From Gilichinskyi gelida (GTDB lineage Bacteria; Acidobacteriota; Thermoanaerobaculia; Gp7-AA8), in assembly GCA_038040385.1 (NCBI GenBank), contig JBBPII010000004.1:62001-126000 (forward strand): a stretch of 64,000 nucleotides of DNA. Direction: 5' to 3'. A program made the position numbers and the translations under genes. The notes beneath the pieces were generated by a model. The model ran no database searches. It was not told where the DNA came from and saw only the letters and a program-made list of their open reading frames with translations. Below are positions 9,882-18,799 of this stretch, one piece after another; the stretch's first letter is position 1; each line of letters starts with the position of its first letter.

Positions 9882-11383
9882 CCGACAAGGTTCCGATTCA
9901 ACAACTCCGCACGGGCGTACCGGGACTCGACCAGATCCTGGGCGGGGGCCTGCCGGAGTTCTCCTTCAATCTCATTGCCGGCGCACCCGGCTCGGGCAAG
10001 ACCACGCTCGCGCAGCAGATCATGTTTGGCCTCGCCGGTCCGGAGTGCCGCGCCGTCTACTTTACCGTCGTCGGCGAGCCACCGCTGAAGATGCTGCGCT
10101 ATCAGCAGCAGTACCACTTCTTCGATCTGAAAAAGGTTGAGGAGTCGGTCCACTACGTCAATCTGAGCCAGGACATCGTCGGTGGAACCTTGGAAAAGAT
10201 CCTGGCGCGGATCGTTCAGGAGGTCGAGACAACGAATCCCCGCATCGTGTTCGTCGATTCCTTTCGAACGGTCGCTCAGGCCGCCGTGAAAGCGCAGGAC
10301 GGAGATCTCGATTTGCAGCACTTCGTCCAGCAGCTCGCCATCCGGCTGACCGGATGGCAGGCCACGACGTTTCTGATCGGCGAGTATCAACCGAGGGAGG
10401 CCGAGCACGATCCGGTCTTTACGGTGGCGGACGGGCTGCTGTGGCTTCAACAGAGCATGGATCGCAACTCCATGGTCCGCAAGATCCAGGTGATGAAGAT
10501 GCGGGGGCAGGCGCCGGTCCCCGGCTTACACACGTTTCGCATCACCACCGACGGCATTCAGGTATTTCCACGAGTCATCGTCGGTCCGCCCGACAAACCG
10601 GGCCGCAAGCGGGAGCCGCGGAAACGTCTTCTACTCGACATCGAGGAGTTGGACGAGATGCTTGGCGGAGGCATTCCTTCGGGTTACTCCGTGCTCGTCG
10701 CCGGCCCTTCCGGCTCCGGCAAGAGCGTGCTGGCCACACAGTTCATCATGAGCGGCATTCGCCACGACGAGCCGGGCATCCTGGCGGTATTCGAGAAGCG
10801 GCCGAACGAGTACGCACAGACACCTCCCGGCGGCCGGGCCTTCGAGCAGATGATCCGGCAGGGAAAAGTGGGCGTCATCCACTCACGCCCGCTCGACCTC
10901 TCCATCGATGAAACGCTCTATGAGATCGTCGAGGAGATTCACCGCCTGAAAGCTCGCCGGCTGGTGGTCGATTCGCTTTCCGGGTTCGAGCTGGCGCTGG
11001 CCCCGACGTTTCGAGAGGACTTTCGCGAGTCGCTCTACCGCATGGTCGCCGTCCTGACCGGGATGGGGATCACCATGATGATGACCGCCGAGCTGGAGGA
11101 CAGTTACACGGACCTTCGCTTCAGTCCGCACGGCACGGCGTTTCTGACCGACGTGATCATCATGCAGCGATACATCGAGCTGAAGGGGCGGCTGCAACGG
11201 GTGATGTCCGTGGTGAAGGTGCGCGGGAGTACGCATAGCAACGATATCCGTGCCTTCGAGATCACCAGAACCGGCATCGCGATCGGCGAGTTGATGGGAA
11301 ACTACGAGGGGCTGCTGACGGGTCACCCCGATGAAATCGCAAGCGTCGCGCCTGCGAGACGGGAAACGCGGAAAAAGCGCTGA
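9878..11383 (+). CDS. KaiC-like two-domain RecA-fold ATPase
   Basis: The 501-residue protein has two tandem KaiC/RecA domains. Domain one has TGVPGLDQILGGGLPE and Walker A GAPGSGKTT (residues 35-43) with Walker B IVFVDSF. Domain two has LDIEELDEMLGGGIPSG and Walker A GPSGSGKS (276-283) with Walker B RLVVDSL. This is the layout of KaiC, the cyanobacterial clock ATPase/kinase, but non-cyanobacterial homologues mostly act in stress or signalling with histidine kinases. It is coupled upstream to a small protein and followed eight bases later by a histidine kinase gene, which supports a signalling role. The basic tail (PARRETRKKR) is unusual. Confidence 0.9.
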   Translation: MTDKVPIQQLRTGVPGLDQILGGGLPEFSFNLIAGAPGSGKTTLAQQIMFGLAGPECRAVYFTVVGEPPLKMLRYQQQYHFFDLKKVEESVHYVNLSQDIVGGTLEKILARIVQEVETTNPRIVFVDSFRTVAQAAVKAQDGDLDLQHFVQQLAIRLTGWQATTFLIGEYQPREAEHDPVFTVADGLLWLQQSMDRNSMVRKIQVMKMRGQAPVPGLHTFRITTDGIQVFPRVIVGPPDKPGRKREPRKRLLLDIEELDEMLGGGIPSGYSVLVAGPSGSGKSVLATQFIMSGIRHDEPGILAVFEKRPNEYAQTPPGGRAFEQMIRQGKVGVIHSRPLDLSIDETLYEIVEEIHRLKARRLVVDSLSGFELALAPTFREDFRESLYRMVAVLTGMGITMMMTAELEDSYTDLRFSPHGTAFLTDVIIMQRYIELKGRLQRVMSVVKVRGSTHSNDIRAFEITRTGIAIGELMGNYEGLLTGHPDEIASVAPARRETRKKR

Positions 11384-11391
11384 GCGAGGTC

Positions 11392-12342
11392 GTGCCGAAC
11401 ATGCCCAAACAGCGGAAACGGACGGGGTCGAAATCAAAACGCGCCGGGAATGCCACACGGGAAGGATCTCTCGGTTTGCGGGAAGACGCTGTCGAAGCCC
11501 AGGTGGAGGAGCTTCGCGCCAGCGAAGAAAACGCCGCTGACGTCCGGCTGGAGCTCGACGCGCTGATGGACGCGCTTCGGGAAGCCAACGGCCATCTCAT
11601 CGTGGCGAACCTACGCTCACAAGCCCTCGCCGAGCAGATGAACCAGTTGTACGAGGAGGCCCAAAGCGCCATTCAGGCGAAGGACGACTTCTTCACGGCG
11701 ATCTCGCACGAGCTGCGTACGCCGCTGACCTCGATCATCGGGTGGGCTGCGCTGCTGGAAAGAGATCCCGACCCCCCGACCATCACCGAGGCGGCGCGCT
11801 CGATCGCCAGCAGCGCGGCGGTTCAGGCGCAGCTCATCGATGACCTGCTCGACGTCTCCAGGATCATGACCGGCAAGTTCGCGATCACCGCGGCGAAGAT
11901 CGATTTGCGCGCCGTCATCGACGACACCGTGAGCGGGATGCGTCCACTGGCCGCGGCAAAAGGCCTTTCCCTGAGAACGAGCGTGCAGCAGTCCATCATC
12001 ATCGATGGCGACGCGGCCCGGATGGGTCAGGTGGTCTCCAACCTATTGGCCAACGCCATCAAGTTCACCCCTGCGGGTGGTTTGATCGAGGCCAGTTTGA
12101 TGCGTGACGGTTCGTTCGCGGTCGTGGTCGTGTGCGACACCGGGGAAGGAATCCCGACGCACTTTCTGCCGTACATCTTCGAGCGGCGGGCGCAGGCCAC
12201 CGCCAGGCGTTTCGGCGGTCTCGGGCTCGGGCTCGCCATCGTCAAGCACATCGTCGAACTGCACGGCGGCTCGGTCGCGGCGACCAGCGCGGGGGAAGGA
12301 AAGGGAGCGACGTTCACCATCCGGATCCCGTGCGCGGCATGA
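11392..12342 (+). CDS. Soluble sensor histidine kinase linked to KaiC-like ATPase
   Basis: This 316-residue protein has no membrane segments. A basic N-terminus and a coiled-coil region (about residues 30-95) lead into the dimerisation/phosphoacceptor motif FFTAISHELRTPLTSIIGW (His106). The ATPase domain contains an N-box (NLLANAIKFTP), a G1 box (DTGEGIP) and a G2 box (GGLGLGLAIVKHIVELHGG). No PAS, GAF or receiver domain is present, so input probably comes through protein contact, with the KaiC-like ATPase the obvious candidate, as for SasA in cyanobacteria. No response regulator gene is adjacent. GTG at 11392 or ATG at 11401 could be the start. Confidence 0.9.
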   Translation: MPNMPKQRKRTGSKSKRAGNATREGSLGLREDAVEAQVEELRASEENAADVRLELDALMDALREANGHLIVANLRSQALAEQMNQLYEEAQSAIQAKDDFFTAISHELRTPLTSIIGWAALLERDPDPPTITEAARSIASSAAVQAQLIDDLLDVSRIMTGKFAITAAKIDLRAVIDDTVSGMRPLAAAKGLSLRTSVQQSIIIDGDAARMGQVVSNLLANAIKFTPAGGLIEASLMRDGSFAVVVVCDTGEGIPTHFLPYIFERRAQATARRFGGLGLGLAIVKHIVELHGGSVAATSAGEGKGATFTIRIPCAA

Positions 12343-12441
12343 TCGACCATCTCCGGAAGCGCGTCCTCCGGTAAACGGAATCCTCGCGCACGCCGCGCGC
12401 ACCAGCTCCTCGGTCCGGATCATCCTTTCACTCCCGCTCAT
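12343..12441 (-). pseudogene. Possible truncated gene start downstream of the alpha/beta hydrolase
   Basis: An ATG overlaps the hydrolase stop (ATGA at 12438-12441) and opens a frame reading MSGSERMIRTEELVRAACAR, which stays open into the 3' end of the converging histidine kinase gene. The overlap style matches true operon partners in this genome, so this may be the 5' remnant of a lost gene. It could equally be chance; no family is recognised. Confidence 0.2.
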
Positions 12442-13217
12442 GCAGACTCCCTCGCTCGATCCTCCAGATGCGCCGCGATCGCTTCGTTGATCAGCGATGT
12501 GTGCGAGATAGGACCCATGTGGCCCACGCCGGGGAAAAACCGCACGGTGGCGTGAGGCAAAGCGGCACCGAGCTTCTCGACGACGCGGCGCTCCGTGAGC
12601 GGAGAGCTCCCACCGCCGAGGAGAAGCGTCGGGGCGCTGATCGTCGCGTAGGTCGCGCGATCGGTCCGGTCGGCGACGAGCGTCATGACTTCCTGGAAGA
12701 CCTTCCACCCGACGGCTCGAAAGCTCGCCCGCGTCTCCTCGGCCAGCCGTTCCCACGCGCCGGGGCCGTTCCACCACTCGACGAACGCGCGCAGCCACGC
12801 TTCGTCGGCGCCGCCTGCGTCCGGTTCCCACGTCCGCTTCACGAGGTCGAGGGCGCTCCGCGCGTCCGCGTCCTCGATCTCGTCGAGGACGCCAAAGGCG
12901 ACCGGATCGTAGACGGCGATCGTGCGCACCAGCTCCGGACGCCGGAGCGCGAGCTGCAACGCCAGAAACCCGCCATAGGAGTGCCCGACGAGATGCACCG
13001 GCTCACCGTCCTCGCCGGATAGCGATTCGAGGAACGCCAGATCCTGCCGGAAGTGGAATGGCTCGCCCTCGGGCCACGCTCCGGATTCTCCATAGCCGAG
13101 GAGATCGGGCGCGAGGACGCGATCGCGCAACGCGAGCACCGCGGCCAGCTTGCGCCACTGCCGCGACGTGAACCCGCCGCTGTGGATCAACAGGACCGTC
13201 TGCCTCATGGACGCCAA
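12438..13217 (-). CDS. Alpha/beta hydrolase
   Basis: The 259-residue protein shows the alpha/beta-hydrolase fold: the oxyanion motif LLIHSGG near the N-terminus, the nucleophile elbow GHSYGG (Ser80) and the catalytic His in GVGHMGP (His233). At the usual acid position after strand seven the sequence reads LLLGGGSSPLTE without the expected Asp, so the acid may come from strand six as in related subfamilies. There is no signal peptide, so it is cytoplasmic. The substrate is unknown; esterase or lactonase activity is plausible. A diverged copy of its last 45 or so codons is found at 15118-15262. Confidence 0.88.
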   Translation of the reverse strand: MASMRQTVLLIHSGGFTSRQWRKLAAVLALRDRVLAPDLLGYGESGAWPEGEPFHFRQDLAFLESLSGEDGEPVHLVGHSYGGFLALQLALRRPELVRTIAVYDPVAFGVLDEIEDADARSALDLVKRTWEPDAGGADEAWLRAFVEWWNGPGAWERLAEETRASFRAVGWKVFQEVMTLVADRTDRATYATISAPTLLLGGGSSPLTERRVVEKLGAALPHATVRFFPGVGHMGPISHTSLINEAIAAHLEDRARESA

Positions 13218-13320
13218 GGTACACGAGCGAAGGCGAATCGGCCTGTTCGGGAATTCACGACACCCCTATCGCCGGTCTGCGCTATGGTAGCTTCGCAACT
13301 GTCGACAGGGAATCCTCGCC

Positions 13321-13971
13321 ATGAAAACGCTCCGAGCGCTCGCCATTCCCATATTGCTCATCGTGGGCCCCGCGCGGGCCGTGACGCCGGACAGCTTGAC
13401 CGCGGATCGGGTCGCGTTCTACGACATCGCTCTGACGTGTCCGTCCGCACCGAAGCTCGGCTGCGGCAGCCGCGCCAAACGCGTTCTCTCGACCCTGATC
13501 ACTGACTCGCGCGTCGCCGCGGCGTGGGTCAATGAGGCCGGCACCCGCCTGGCAATCGGATGGAGCCAACCGTCCGCCGCGCTCACCGCCGATCAGGTGA
13601 ACGAGATCCTCGGGCCTCACGGACTGGCGGTCAATCCGACGGATGACGAGATGCGCGTCGAGCTTTTGGCGTCGTTCCGCGCGAATCAGGGCTGGTTCGA
13701 CTCCCGCTCCATCGACGAGCTAAGTAAGAAGGAGTCGTCGATCATCGCGCAGCGTCTGGTGAGGCGCCTTCATAAGCGCGTACCCGTCACGCCGAAACAA
13801 AGTACCGCCCTCGTGCAGGCCATCATGAGCTCCTGCTGGGACCGCGGTGGCTGTCAAGTCGAGAAAGACGTGACGAGCATCGCCCAGCGCGCAAAGCTCG
13901 ATGGCTCCGGATTGGAGGCCTTGCGCGAGGCGATCGCCCTCGGCTATCGCCCGCTGGAGAACGAGCAGTAG
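13321..13971 (+). CDS. Secreted protein of unknown function (216 aa)
   Basis: A Sec signal peptide (residues 1-20, MKTLRALAIPILLIVGPARA) precedes a mature part of about 196 residues. Four mature cysteines, in LTCPSAPKLGC (residues 40 and 48) and SCWDRGGC (about 177 and 182), are spaced to form two disulphides in the periplasm or outside. The second half is helical and charged. I do not recognise the family. It is 44 bases ahead of another secreted unknown (14016-15098) in the same direction, so the two may be one transcription unit. Confidence 0.75.
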   Translation: MKTLRALAIPILLIVGPARAVTPDSLTADRVAFYDIALTCPSAPKLGCGSRAKRVLSTLITDSRVAAAWVNEAGTRLAIGWSQPSAALTADQVNEILGPHGLAVNPTDDEMRVELLASFRANQGWFDSRSIDELSKKESSIIAQRLVRRLHKRVPVTPKQSTALVQAIMSSCWDRGGCQVEKDVTSIAQRAKLDGSGLEALREAIALGYRPLENEQ

Positions 13972-14015
13972 CGGCGACCGCGTGTTCGGATTTCATCACC
14001 AAGGAGACGATTGTC

Positions 14016-15098
14016 ATGGCATGCAGAGAGATGGTTGTGGGGCTTCTTCTCATCGTTGCGATCCCGATTTACGCCGATGGCGCCACCCCCGTTCCATTCA
14101 AGACGTGCGTCGAGCAGAAGCAGGGCCATACGTCCGACCAACCTCCGGATCCCGTCGTGATCTGCCAGCGACTGTTTCCGTCCGCCCCCTTCGTGCGCCT
14201 TCCCCAGGATCGGCGCGCACCCGATGGCCAGGCGACGATCAACGGCGTCGTGGAACTGGATATCGGGCAGCGGCCGGGCACCAACTACTTCTACATTCAG
14301 AACGCTCGCTTCTATGACCGCGACCTGACGCTCTATGACCTCATCGATTCCGCGGGCAAACCGATCGATGAGACGTCGCCCCTCATGCAGAAGAATCACC
14401 TCCCTTCCAATCGCGTCCACTTTCTCGTCTACGAGGCGATCGGAAAGGTGATGTCTCCCGCAGCTTCGGGCGCGAACAAGCGTCTGCAACTAACGGGATT
14501 GCGCCCGGTGGTCCTGGTGGATGGACGCGCAATCGACGAGCGCTTGCTGGGACCGTGGGAAGGATCGGTGTCGAAACGGCGCTCTGACGATCAGTGGTTC
14601 ACGGACGACAACCCCGCGCACTTCGCGAAGATCCGGATCCAATTCGAGCCGCCGCTGATCCCGTACGAAAACATCGGGGTGTTGAGCGCGAACCCGAAGC
14701 TTGCGGACGGAACGCGATTCAAAGCACTCGGCAAGATCGAGAACGCCACACAGCCCATCCGCCTGTCGACCGGAGCTTGCGCACCCGCATTGAACAGCTA
14801 CGGCGCCGCCAATCCCTTCCCGGATCGCGTGGCGACATCAGACTATTCGATCAAGATGTGGCGCTTCCCCGCCATGCACACCTTGTGGAGCAAGGACTTC
14901 CATATCGTGCTCGACTACCCGAAGGGCCTTTACCCCAGCGCCTCGGCCATGGCCCGAGACCACAATTTCCGCCTGAAGGACTACATCGCCAAGTCCACCA
15001 AGCCGAAAGATCTCGTCTTCATCCTCCATGGAAATCCCATCAATCAAATCCTCTTCACCCTGAAGCCGGTGCAGGGCGGAGGGGGGCACTGCCCGTAG
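14016..15098 (+). CDS. Secreted protein of unknown function (360 aa)
   Basis: The protein has a signal peptide (residues 1-21, ending PIYADG) and a mature region of mixed charge with several cysteines (for example KTCVEQ, VICQRL, TGACAPA). The mature part alternates short polar loops with hydrophobic strands, suggesting a beta-rich periplasmic or surface domain. GAGACG lies close upstream of the ATG. No domain is recognised. It lies downstream of another secreted unknown and upstream of the hydrolase remnant that marks the edge of the defence-like patch. Confidence 0.72.
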   Translation: MACREMVVGLLLIVAIPIYADGATPVPFKTCVEQKQGHTSDQPPDPVVICQRLFPSAPFVRLPQDRRAPDGQATINGVVELDIGQRPGTNYFYIQNARFYDRDLTLYDLIDSAGKPIDETSPLMQKNHLPSNRVHFLVYEAIGKVMSPAASGANKRLQLTGLRPVVLVDGRAIDERLLGPWEGSVSKRRSDDQWFTDDNPAHFAKIRIQFEPPLIPYENIGVLSANPKLADGTRFKALGKIENATQPIRLSTGACAPALNSYGAANPFPDRVATSDYSIKMWRFPAMHTLWSKDFHIVLDYPKGLYPSASAMARDHNFRLKDYIAKSTKPKDLVFILHGNPINQILFTLKPVQGGGGHCP

Positions 15099-15117
15099 GG
15101 GGATCTCTGAGCTCAAT

Positions 15118-15262
15118 CCTGCAGATGCGCCGCGATCGCTTCGTTGATCAGCGATGCGTGCGAGATCGGACCCATGTGGCCCACGCCGGGGAAAAACCGC
15201 ACGGTGGCGCGAGGCAAAGCGGCGCCGAGCTTCTCGACGACGCGTCGCTCCGCGAGCGGAGC
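15118..15262 (-). pseudogene. Truncated duplicate of the alpha/beta hydrolase C-terminus
   Basis: About 140 bp match the 3' end of the hydrolase gene at 12438-13217 with only a handful of substitutions; the translated overlap (ERRVVEKLGAALPRATVRFF, then GVGHMGPISHASLINEAIAAHL) keeps the active-site His. The homology begins after the acid-loop region and there is no start codon or N-terminal two-thirds. It is a partial duplication, same strand, 2.65 kb away, with the two secreted-protein genes between the copies. Confidence 0.85.
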
Positions 15263-15541
15263 GACGTCGAAGCGCGCCGTGAAACCGAGGCGGCTGCCGG
15301 CGGTGAACCGGCGGCCGCGGGTACACGCGCGCGGTTCTGCTGTTTGCTGCCGCACTACTGTACGCGCACCCTCGGCCAGCGTCGTCGATCACGTCACGAT
15401 GGACATGGACACCCGAGCACCCGAATATGTGCAGTGATCACCGGGATTCGAGTTTCTGAGCCGACTCGACGTCTTGCTGACGGGGCGGCAACCTCCGTCA
15501 GTTCGCCAGCCTGCGCGTCTTCTTCCCCGCACGCGCGCGAC
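15263..15541. other. Non-coding junction with recurrent motif A
   Basis: No gene is supported. At 15392-15415 the sequence CGTCACGATGGACA, followed by TGGACACCCG, is a near copy of the CGTCACGATGGACACCCG word also found at 20627 and 30073. It lies between the hydrolase remnant and the TOTE operon, so it may mark the left edge of a transferred module. Confidence 0.4.
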
Positions 15542-15880
15542 TCACGTGACCCACAACCGGTACGCCTCAATCCATTCCCAACCGTCGGGAGATCGAATGG
15601 GAAGCGGAAGATCGAGAATGGGTATCGATTGCCTGTGTCGTCCGACCAAACAGATGGCGACGATCTGATCGGTCTCGGTGATATCGACACGCTCGACGGT
15701 TACGGTTACGCCGAGAACAACCACCTCGAACGTAACCGCGAGTTTCTCCTCGATCCTCGTGAACCAGCCGGAGACCTGCTCCGACTGGTTGTAGCAGTCG
15801 ACAGTTGCTTCCTCGACCATCGCCGCCAGCTTGGCCTTCGGAATGCGAGGCAGGCGGCTCGTTCGCTTGCGGCGCGTCAT
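15542..15880 (-). CDS. Small conserved partner of the TOTE helicase
   Basis: The 112-residue product begins MTRRKRTSRLPRIPKAKL, a basic N-terminus, then an acidic helix-strand body (EEATVDCYNQSEQ, EVVVLGVTVTVERVDITETD) and ends GWEWIEAYRLWVT. Proteins of this pattern are widespread in bacteria and are often loosely labelled calcium-binding; I know of no experimental basis for that label. The ATG overlaps the stop of the TOTE gene (ATGA), so the two are translationally coupled and probably act together. A longer upstream extension of the frame lies inside the TOTE gene and is not needed. Confidence 0.8.
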   Translation of the reverse strand: MTRRKRTSRLPRIPKAKLAAMVEEATVDCYNQSEQVSGWFTRIEEKLAVTFEVVVLGVTVTVERVDITETDQIVAICLVGRHRQSIPILDLPLPIRSPDGWEWIEAYRLWVT

Positions 15881-18693
15881 GACCGCCGCTCGCGATGTGC
15901 CAGCGAACGCAGAATCGTATCGAGAACCGAGCCCAGTTCCTTCCCCACGTCCTCGGCCAGAAAGCGCAGAACCCAATAGCCGTTCTCCTGCAGCAACTGG
16001 TCCTTCTGCCGGTCGCGCCGGTACGCGACCGCATCGGACAGATGCTGCGCGCCATCCAGTTCGATCGCGAGACGGGAGCCGGCACACAGCAGATCGACTT
16101 CCAATTGGCCGCGGCCATCGAACGCGATCGGCAGATGGACGTTCAGCTCAAACCGTCCCCGGGTCCTATTCAAGGATTCCAGTCGTCGATACAGGAACGC
16201 CTCGGTCGCGCTGCGCGCCCGGCCGGCACCCTCGGCTTCCGGAGCGACGCGGCGCGCCGCGTGAACGAACAGATTCGCCCGTGGCGCGTCGACTCCGTCA
16301 CGAATCAGTCTGCGCACGCTGGCGGCGTAGTCGTGCTTCCAACCTGGATCTGCGGGGAGCGGCACGGCGGCAGGCCAACCGGGAACCGCACTTGCCGGAA
16401 GCGTGATCGTATAGCCAACGGCTTCGTATCCTCGGCACCGGCGGTCGAACATTCGCGCCAGCATCGGCACGTTGAGATCTGCGTAGTCGTACACCCGGAC
16501 CTCGCACTTGCTGTCGTAGAGGCGGTGCAACCGGCCGGCGTATTGAGCGATGGTCCCCCGCCACGACACCGGAAGCGTGAGCATGAGAGTGTCCAATCGC
16601 GCGTCGTCGAACCCTTCGCCGATGTACTTGCCGGTCGACAGCAGGACGCGGTCCTCGTCCGGTGGAATGAGTGCCAGGCGATCGGCGACGGCCTGGCGTT
16701 GCTTTTTGCCCATCCCGCCACGAAGCACAAGCAGATGGCGGATGCATCCTGAAAGCTGACTCGCAAGCCGATCGAGGTGATCGTTGCGCTCGGTCAGGAC
16801 GAGCGGCGAGCGGCCGTCGCGTACCGCCTCGACCACGTCGTCGCAGATGCGCCGATTTCGCGTCTCGTCGTCGATCAGTTCGCGGTACAGGCTTTGAAAC
16901 GCAACGCGCTGATCCGCATCGGCGGCGTTGGCAGATTGGAACGCCGTCGGACGGACGATCACCGTGTGCTCGAAAGGCCGGGCGGTCGCCTGCATCTTCG
17001 CGCTCACCCGATGGCGGATCGGACCACACTGCATGAAGATGATCGGATGATGGCCGTCTTTGCGGGCCACGGTCGCGGACAAGCCGGCCACGAACCGAGC
17101 CTTCGCGCGACGGGCCACCTGTTCAAAGCTGTACGCCGACAGGTGATGGCACTCATCCACGATCAGATGCCCGTACTCGCCGACGCGATCATCGACCGCG
17201 CCCTTGCGGCCGAGGCTCTGAATGAGGGCCACATCGAGCAACCCGGTGGCCCGATCGCGCCCGCCGCCGATCTGACCGATAGCAGCCGCCGGCAAGTCCA
17301 GAAAGGCCGACAGTCGCTCCACCCATTGGTCGAGCAGTTGCCGCCGATGGACGAGAACCAGTGCATTGACGCCGCGCTGTGCGATGAGCCACGCGGCGAT
17401 GACTGTTTTCCCGAAGGCCGTCGTCGCGGACAGCACGCCGGTCTCGTGCGCCAGCATCGCTTCCGCCGCAACCCTCTGTTCAGGCCGCAGCTCCCCCCGG
17501 AGCGTCGCACGCAGAGGCAGGCCCGAAACACGCTCATCCCGGACGACCGGAGTGATCTTCAGCTCCGAAAGCAGCTCCATCAGATCGTCGAGGCATCCGC
17601 GCGGCAAGCCAATGTGGTGTGGATGGTCCTCGGCGCAGGCGACGATCCGCGGCTTGTCGTACGTGGGCAGCCGCATCGCCTGCGCCTTGTAGAACTCGGG
17701 ATTCTGGAAGGCCGCGAGCCGGAGCAACCGGTTGCGGAGCGCGGGAAGCAATGCCTCTTTGGCGACATAAATCTGATTCCCGAGAACCACCTCCAGAGTC
17801 GGAGGCAAACCGGCGATCGTCGGCTGTTTCCGATGACGCGAGGGCGGCGCCGTCCACGGCTCTTCCTCATCTTCGTCAGCGGGTGGAAACCGCACGCCCA
17901 CGATCTGCCCGGTTCGCTCGGCGTCGCGCACAATGGCTTCGACGCGAGACCGGCTGATCCTGCCTATTGTCGATAAGAACGCCCACTGGTCGGAGTACGG
18001 CAGCGAATCGTCATCGAGGAAAACACTGTTGCCGCGCTCGCGCGCCTGCTTCTGCAAGGGGAGCGCGATCAGATTGCCGAAACCTCCGCGAGGCAGCGTG
18101 TCTTGGTTCGGAAAGAACCGATCGTACGAGTCCAGGCCGGCTTCCGGGCGGCGTTCCATGGTCTCGGTCAGGATGTACGATCCGAGCCTGCGCGCGAGGG
18201 CGGCTGGGATGGCCTCTTCGAAGAAGAGCCACACGTGGCCGCCCTGGCCGGAGCGCGAGCGCTCGATGGCAGCCGGAAGATTCAGTTGGCGGCACGTCTC
18301 GGCGAAAGCGGTCGCATCCTCGCGCCAGCCTGTCTTGTCGAAATCAACTGCCAGGAAGAAACACGCCTCGTCCTGGAACATCGGGTAGACGCCGGCGACG
18401 AACGGTTGGCCGGCGTCGTCGTGCCCCGACAAGTGCCACCGGATCACGTCATCGGTCACAGGAAGAAAGCGTTGATGGGAACAGTCGGCGCACCTGATCC
18501 GGGGCTTTTCGCAGATCCCTCGTATCCACTCGTTGGCGCAGGCAGGCGCGTACCCGGACTTACCCGTTTTCCGGCTCTCGAAGCGACGCGCGTAGACGTC
18601 TTCGCGCCCCCGGAAGAGGAAACGGAACAGGGCGATCTTGGCCTGCGACGTGGACTGCAGGTGGACGGTGGTCTCTGTTCGATCCAGCGACAT
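15877..18693 (-). CDS. TOTE-type conflict protein: primase domain, SF2 helicase and nuclease
   Basis: The 938-residue protein has three parts. Residues 20-270 match the archaeo-eukaryotic primase domain of TOTE conflict systems: a cysteine cluster (Cys52, 61, 68, 71), the metal motif VDFDK (116-120), SRSGQGGHVW (146-155) and FPNQDTLPRGGFGN (194-207). Residues 395-740 are an XPB/UvsW-like superfamily 2 helicase with ATTAFGKT (423-430), DECH (513-516), SAT (539-541) and QYAGRLHR (717-724). The C-terminus (830-930) is a DUF559/Vsr-like nuclease with LEVDLL (864-869), IELDGAQH (877-884) and a late YWVLRF. Such systems are proposed to restrict invading nucleic acid. It is coupled to a small partner downstream. 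Activity is inferred from family, not shown. Confidence 0.9.
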   Translation of the reverse strand: MSLDRTETTVHLQSTSQAKIALFRFLFRGREDVYARRFESRKTGKSGYAPACANEWIRGICEKPRIRCADCSHQRFLPVTDDVIRWHLSGHDDAGQPFVAGVYPMFQDEACFFLAVDFDKTGWREDATAFAETCRQLNLPAAIERSRSGQGGHVWLFFEEAIPAALARRLGSYILTETMERRPEAGLDSYDRFFPNQDTLPRGGFGNLIALPLQKQARERGNSVFLDDDSLPYSDQWAFLSTIGRISRSRVEAIVRDAERTGQIVGVRFPPADEDEEEPWTAPPSRHRKQPTIAGLPPTLEVVLGNQIYVAKEALLPALRNRLLRLAAFQNPEFYKAQAMRLPTYDKPRIVACAEDHPHHIGLPRGCLDDLMELLSELKITPVVRDERVSGLPLRATLRGELRPEQRVAAEAMLAHETGVLSATTAFGKTVIAAWLIAQRGVNALVLVHRRQLLDQWVERLSAFLDLPAAAIGQIGGGRDRATGLLDVALIQSLGRKGAVDDRVGEYGHLIVDECHHLSAYSFEQVARRAKARFVAGLSATVARKDGHHPIIFMQCGPIRHRVSAKMQATARPFEHTVIVRPTAFQSANAADADQRVAFQSLYRELIDDETRNRRICDDVVEAVRDGRSPLVLTERNDHLDRLASQLSGCIRHLLVLRGGMGKKQRQAVADRLALIPPDEDRVLLSTGKYIGEGFDDARLDTLMLTLPVSWRGTIAQYAGRLHRLYDSKCEVRVYDYADLNVPMLARMFDRRCRGYEAVGYTITLPASAVPGWPAAVPLPADPGWKHDYAASVRRLIRDGVDAPRANLFVHAARRVAPEAEGAGRARSATEAFLYRRLESLNRTRGRFELNVHLPIAFDGRGQLEVDLLCAGSRLAIELDGAQHLSDAVAYRRDRQKDQLLQENGYWVLRFLAEDVGKELGSVLDTILRSLAHRERRS

Positions 18694-18712
18694 GACTGAT
18701 CGTTACCACGCT

Positions 18713-18799
18713 CTACACGAGCTCCAGGTCGGTTTTCCGGAAGTCTTCGCCGCGGCAGAGAAGAGGCTGCCGGGCCAGAGCTGCTGTCGCATAAGTCAT
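18713..18799 (-). pseudogene. vapC toxin remnant: start fused to C-terminus by internal deletion
   Basis: An ATG overlapping the vapB stop (ATGA) opens a 28-codon frame, MTYATAALARQPLLCRGEDF, continuing RKTDLELV to a stop. LLCRGEDFRKTD matches the conserved C-terminal strand of VapC PIN-domain toxins (typically LLFKGDDFxxTD). The roughly 100 residues that carry the PIN acidic residues are missing, with the frame kept from the start codon. The nuclease is therefore inactive while the coupling signal and tail survive. Confidence 0.75.
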
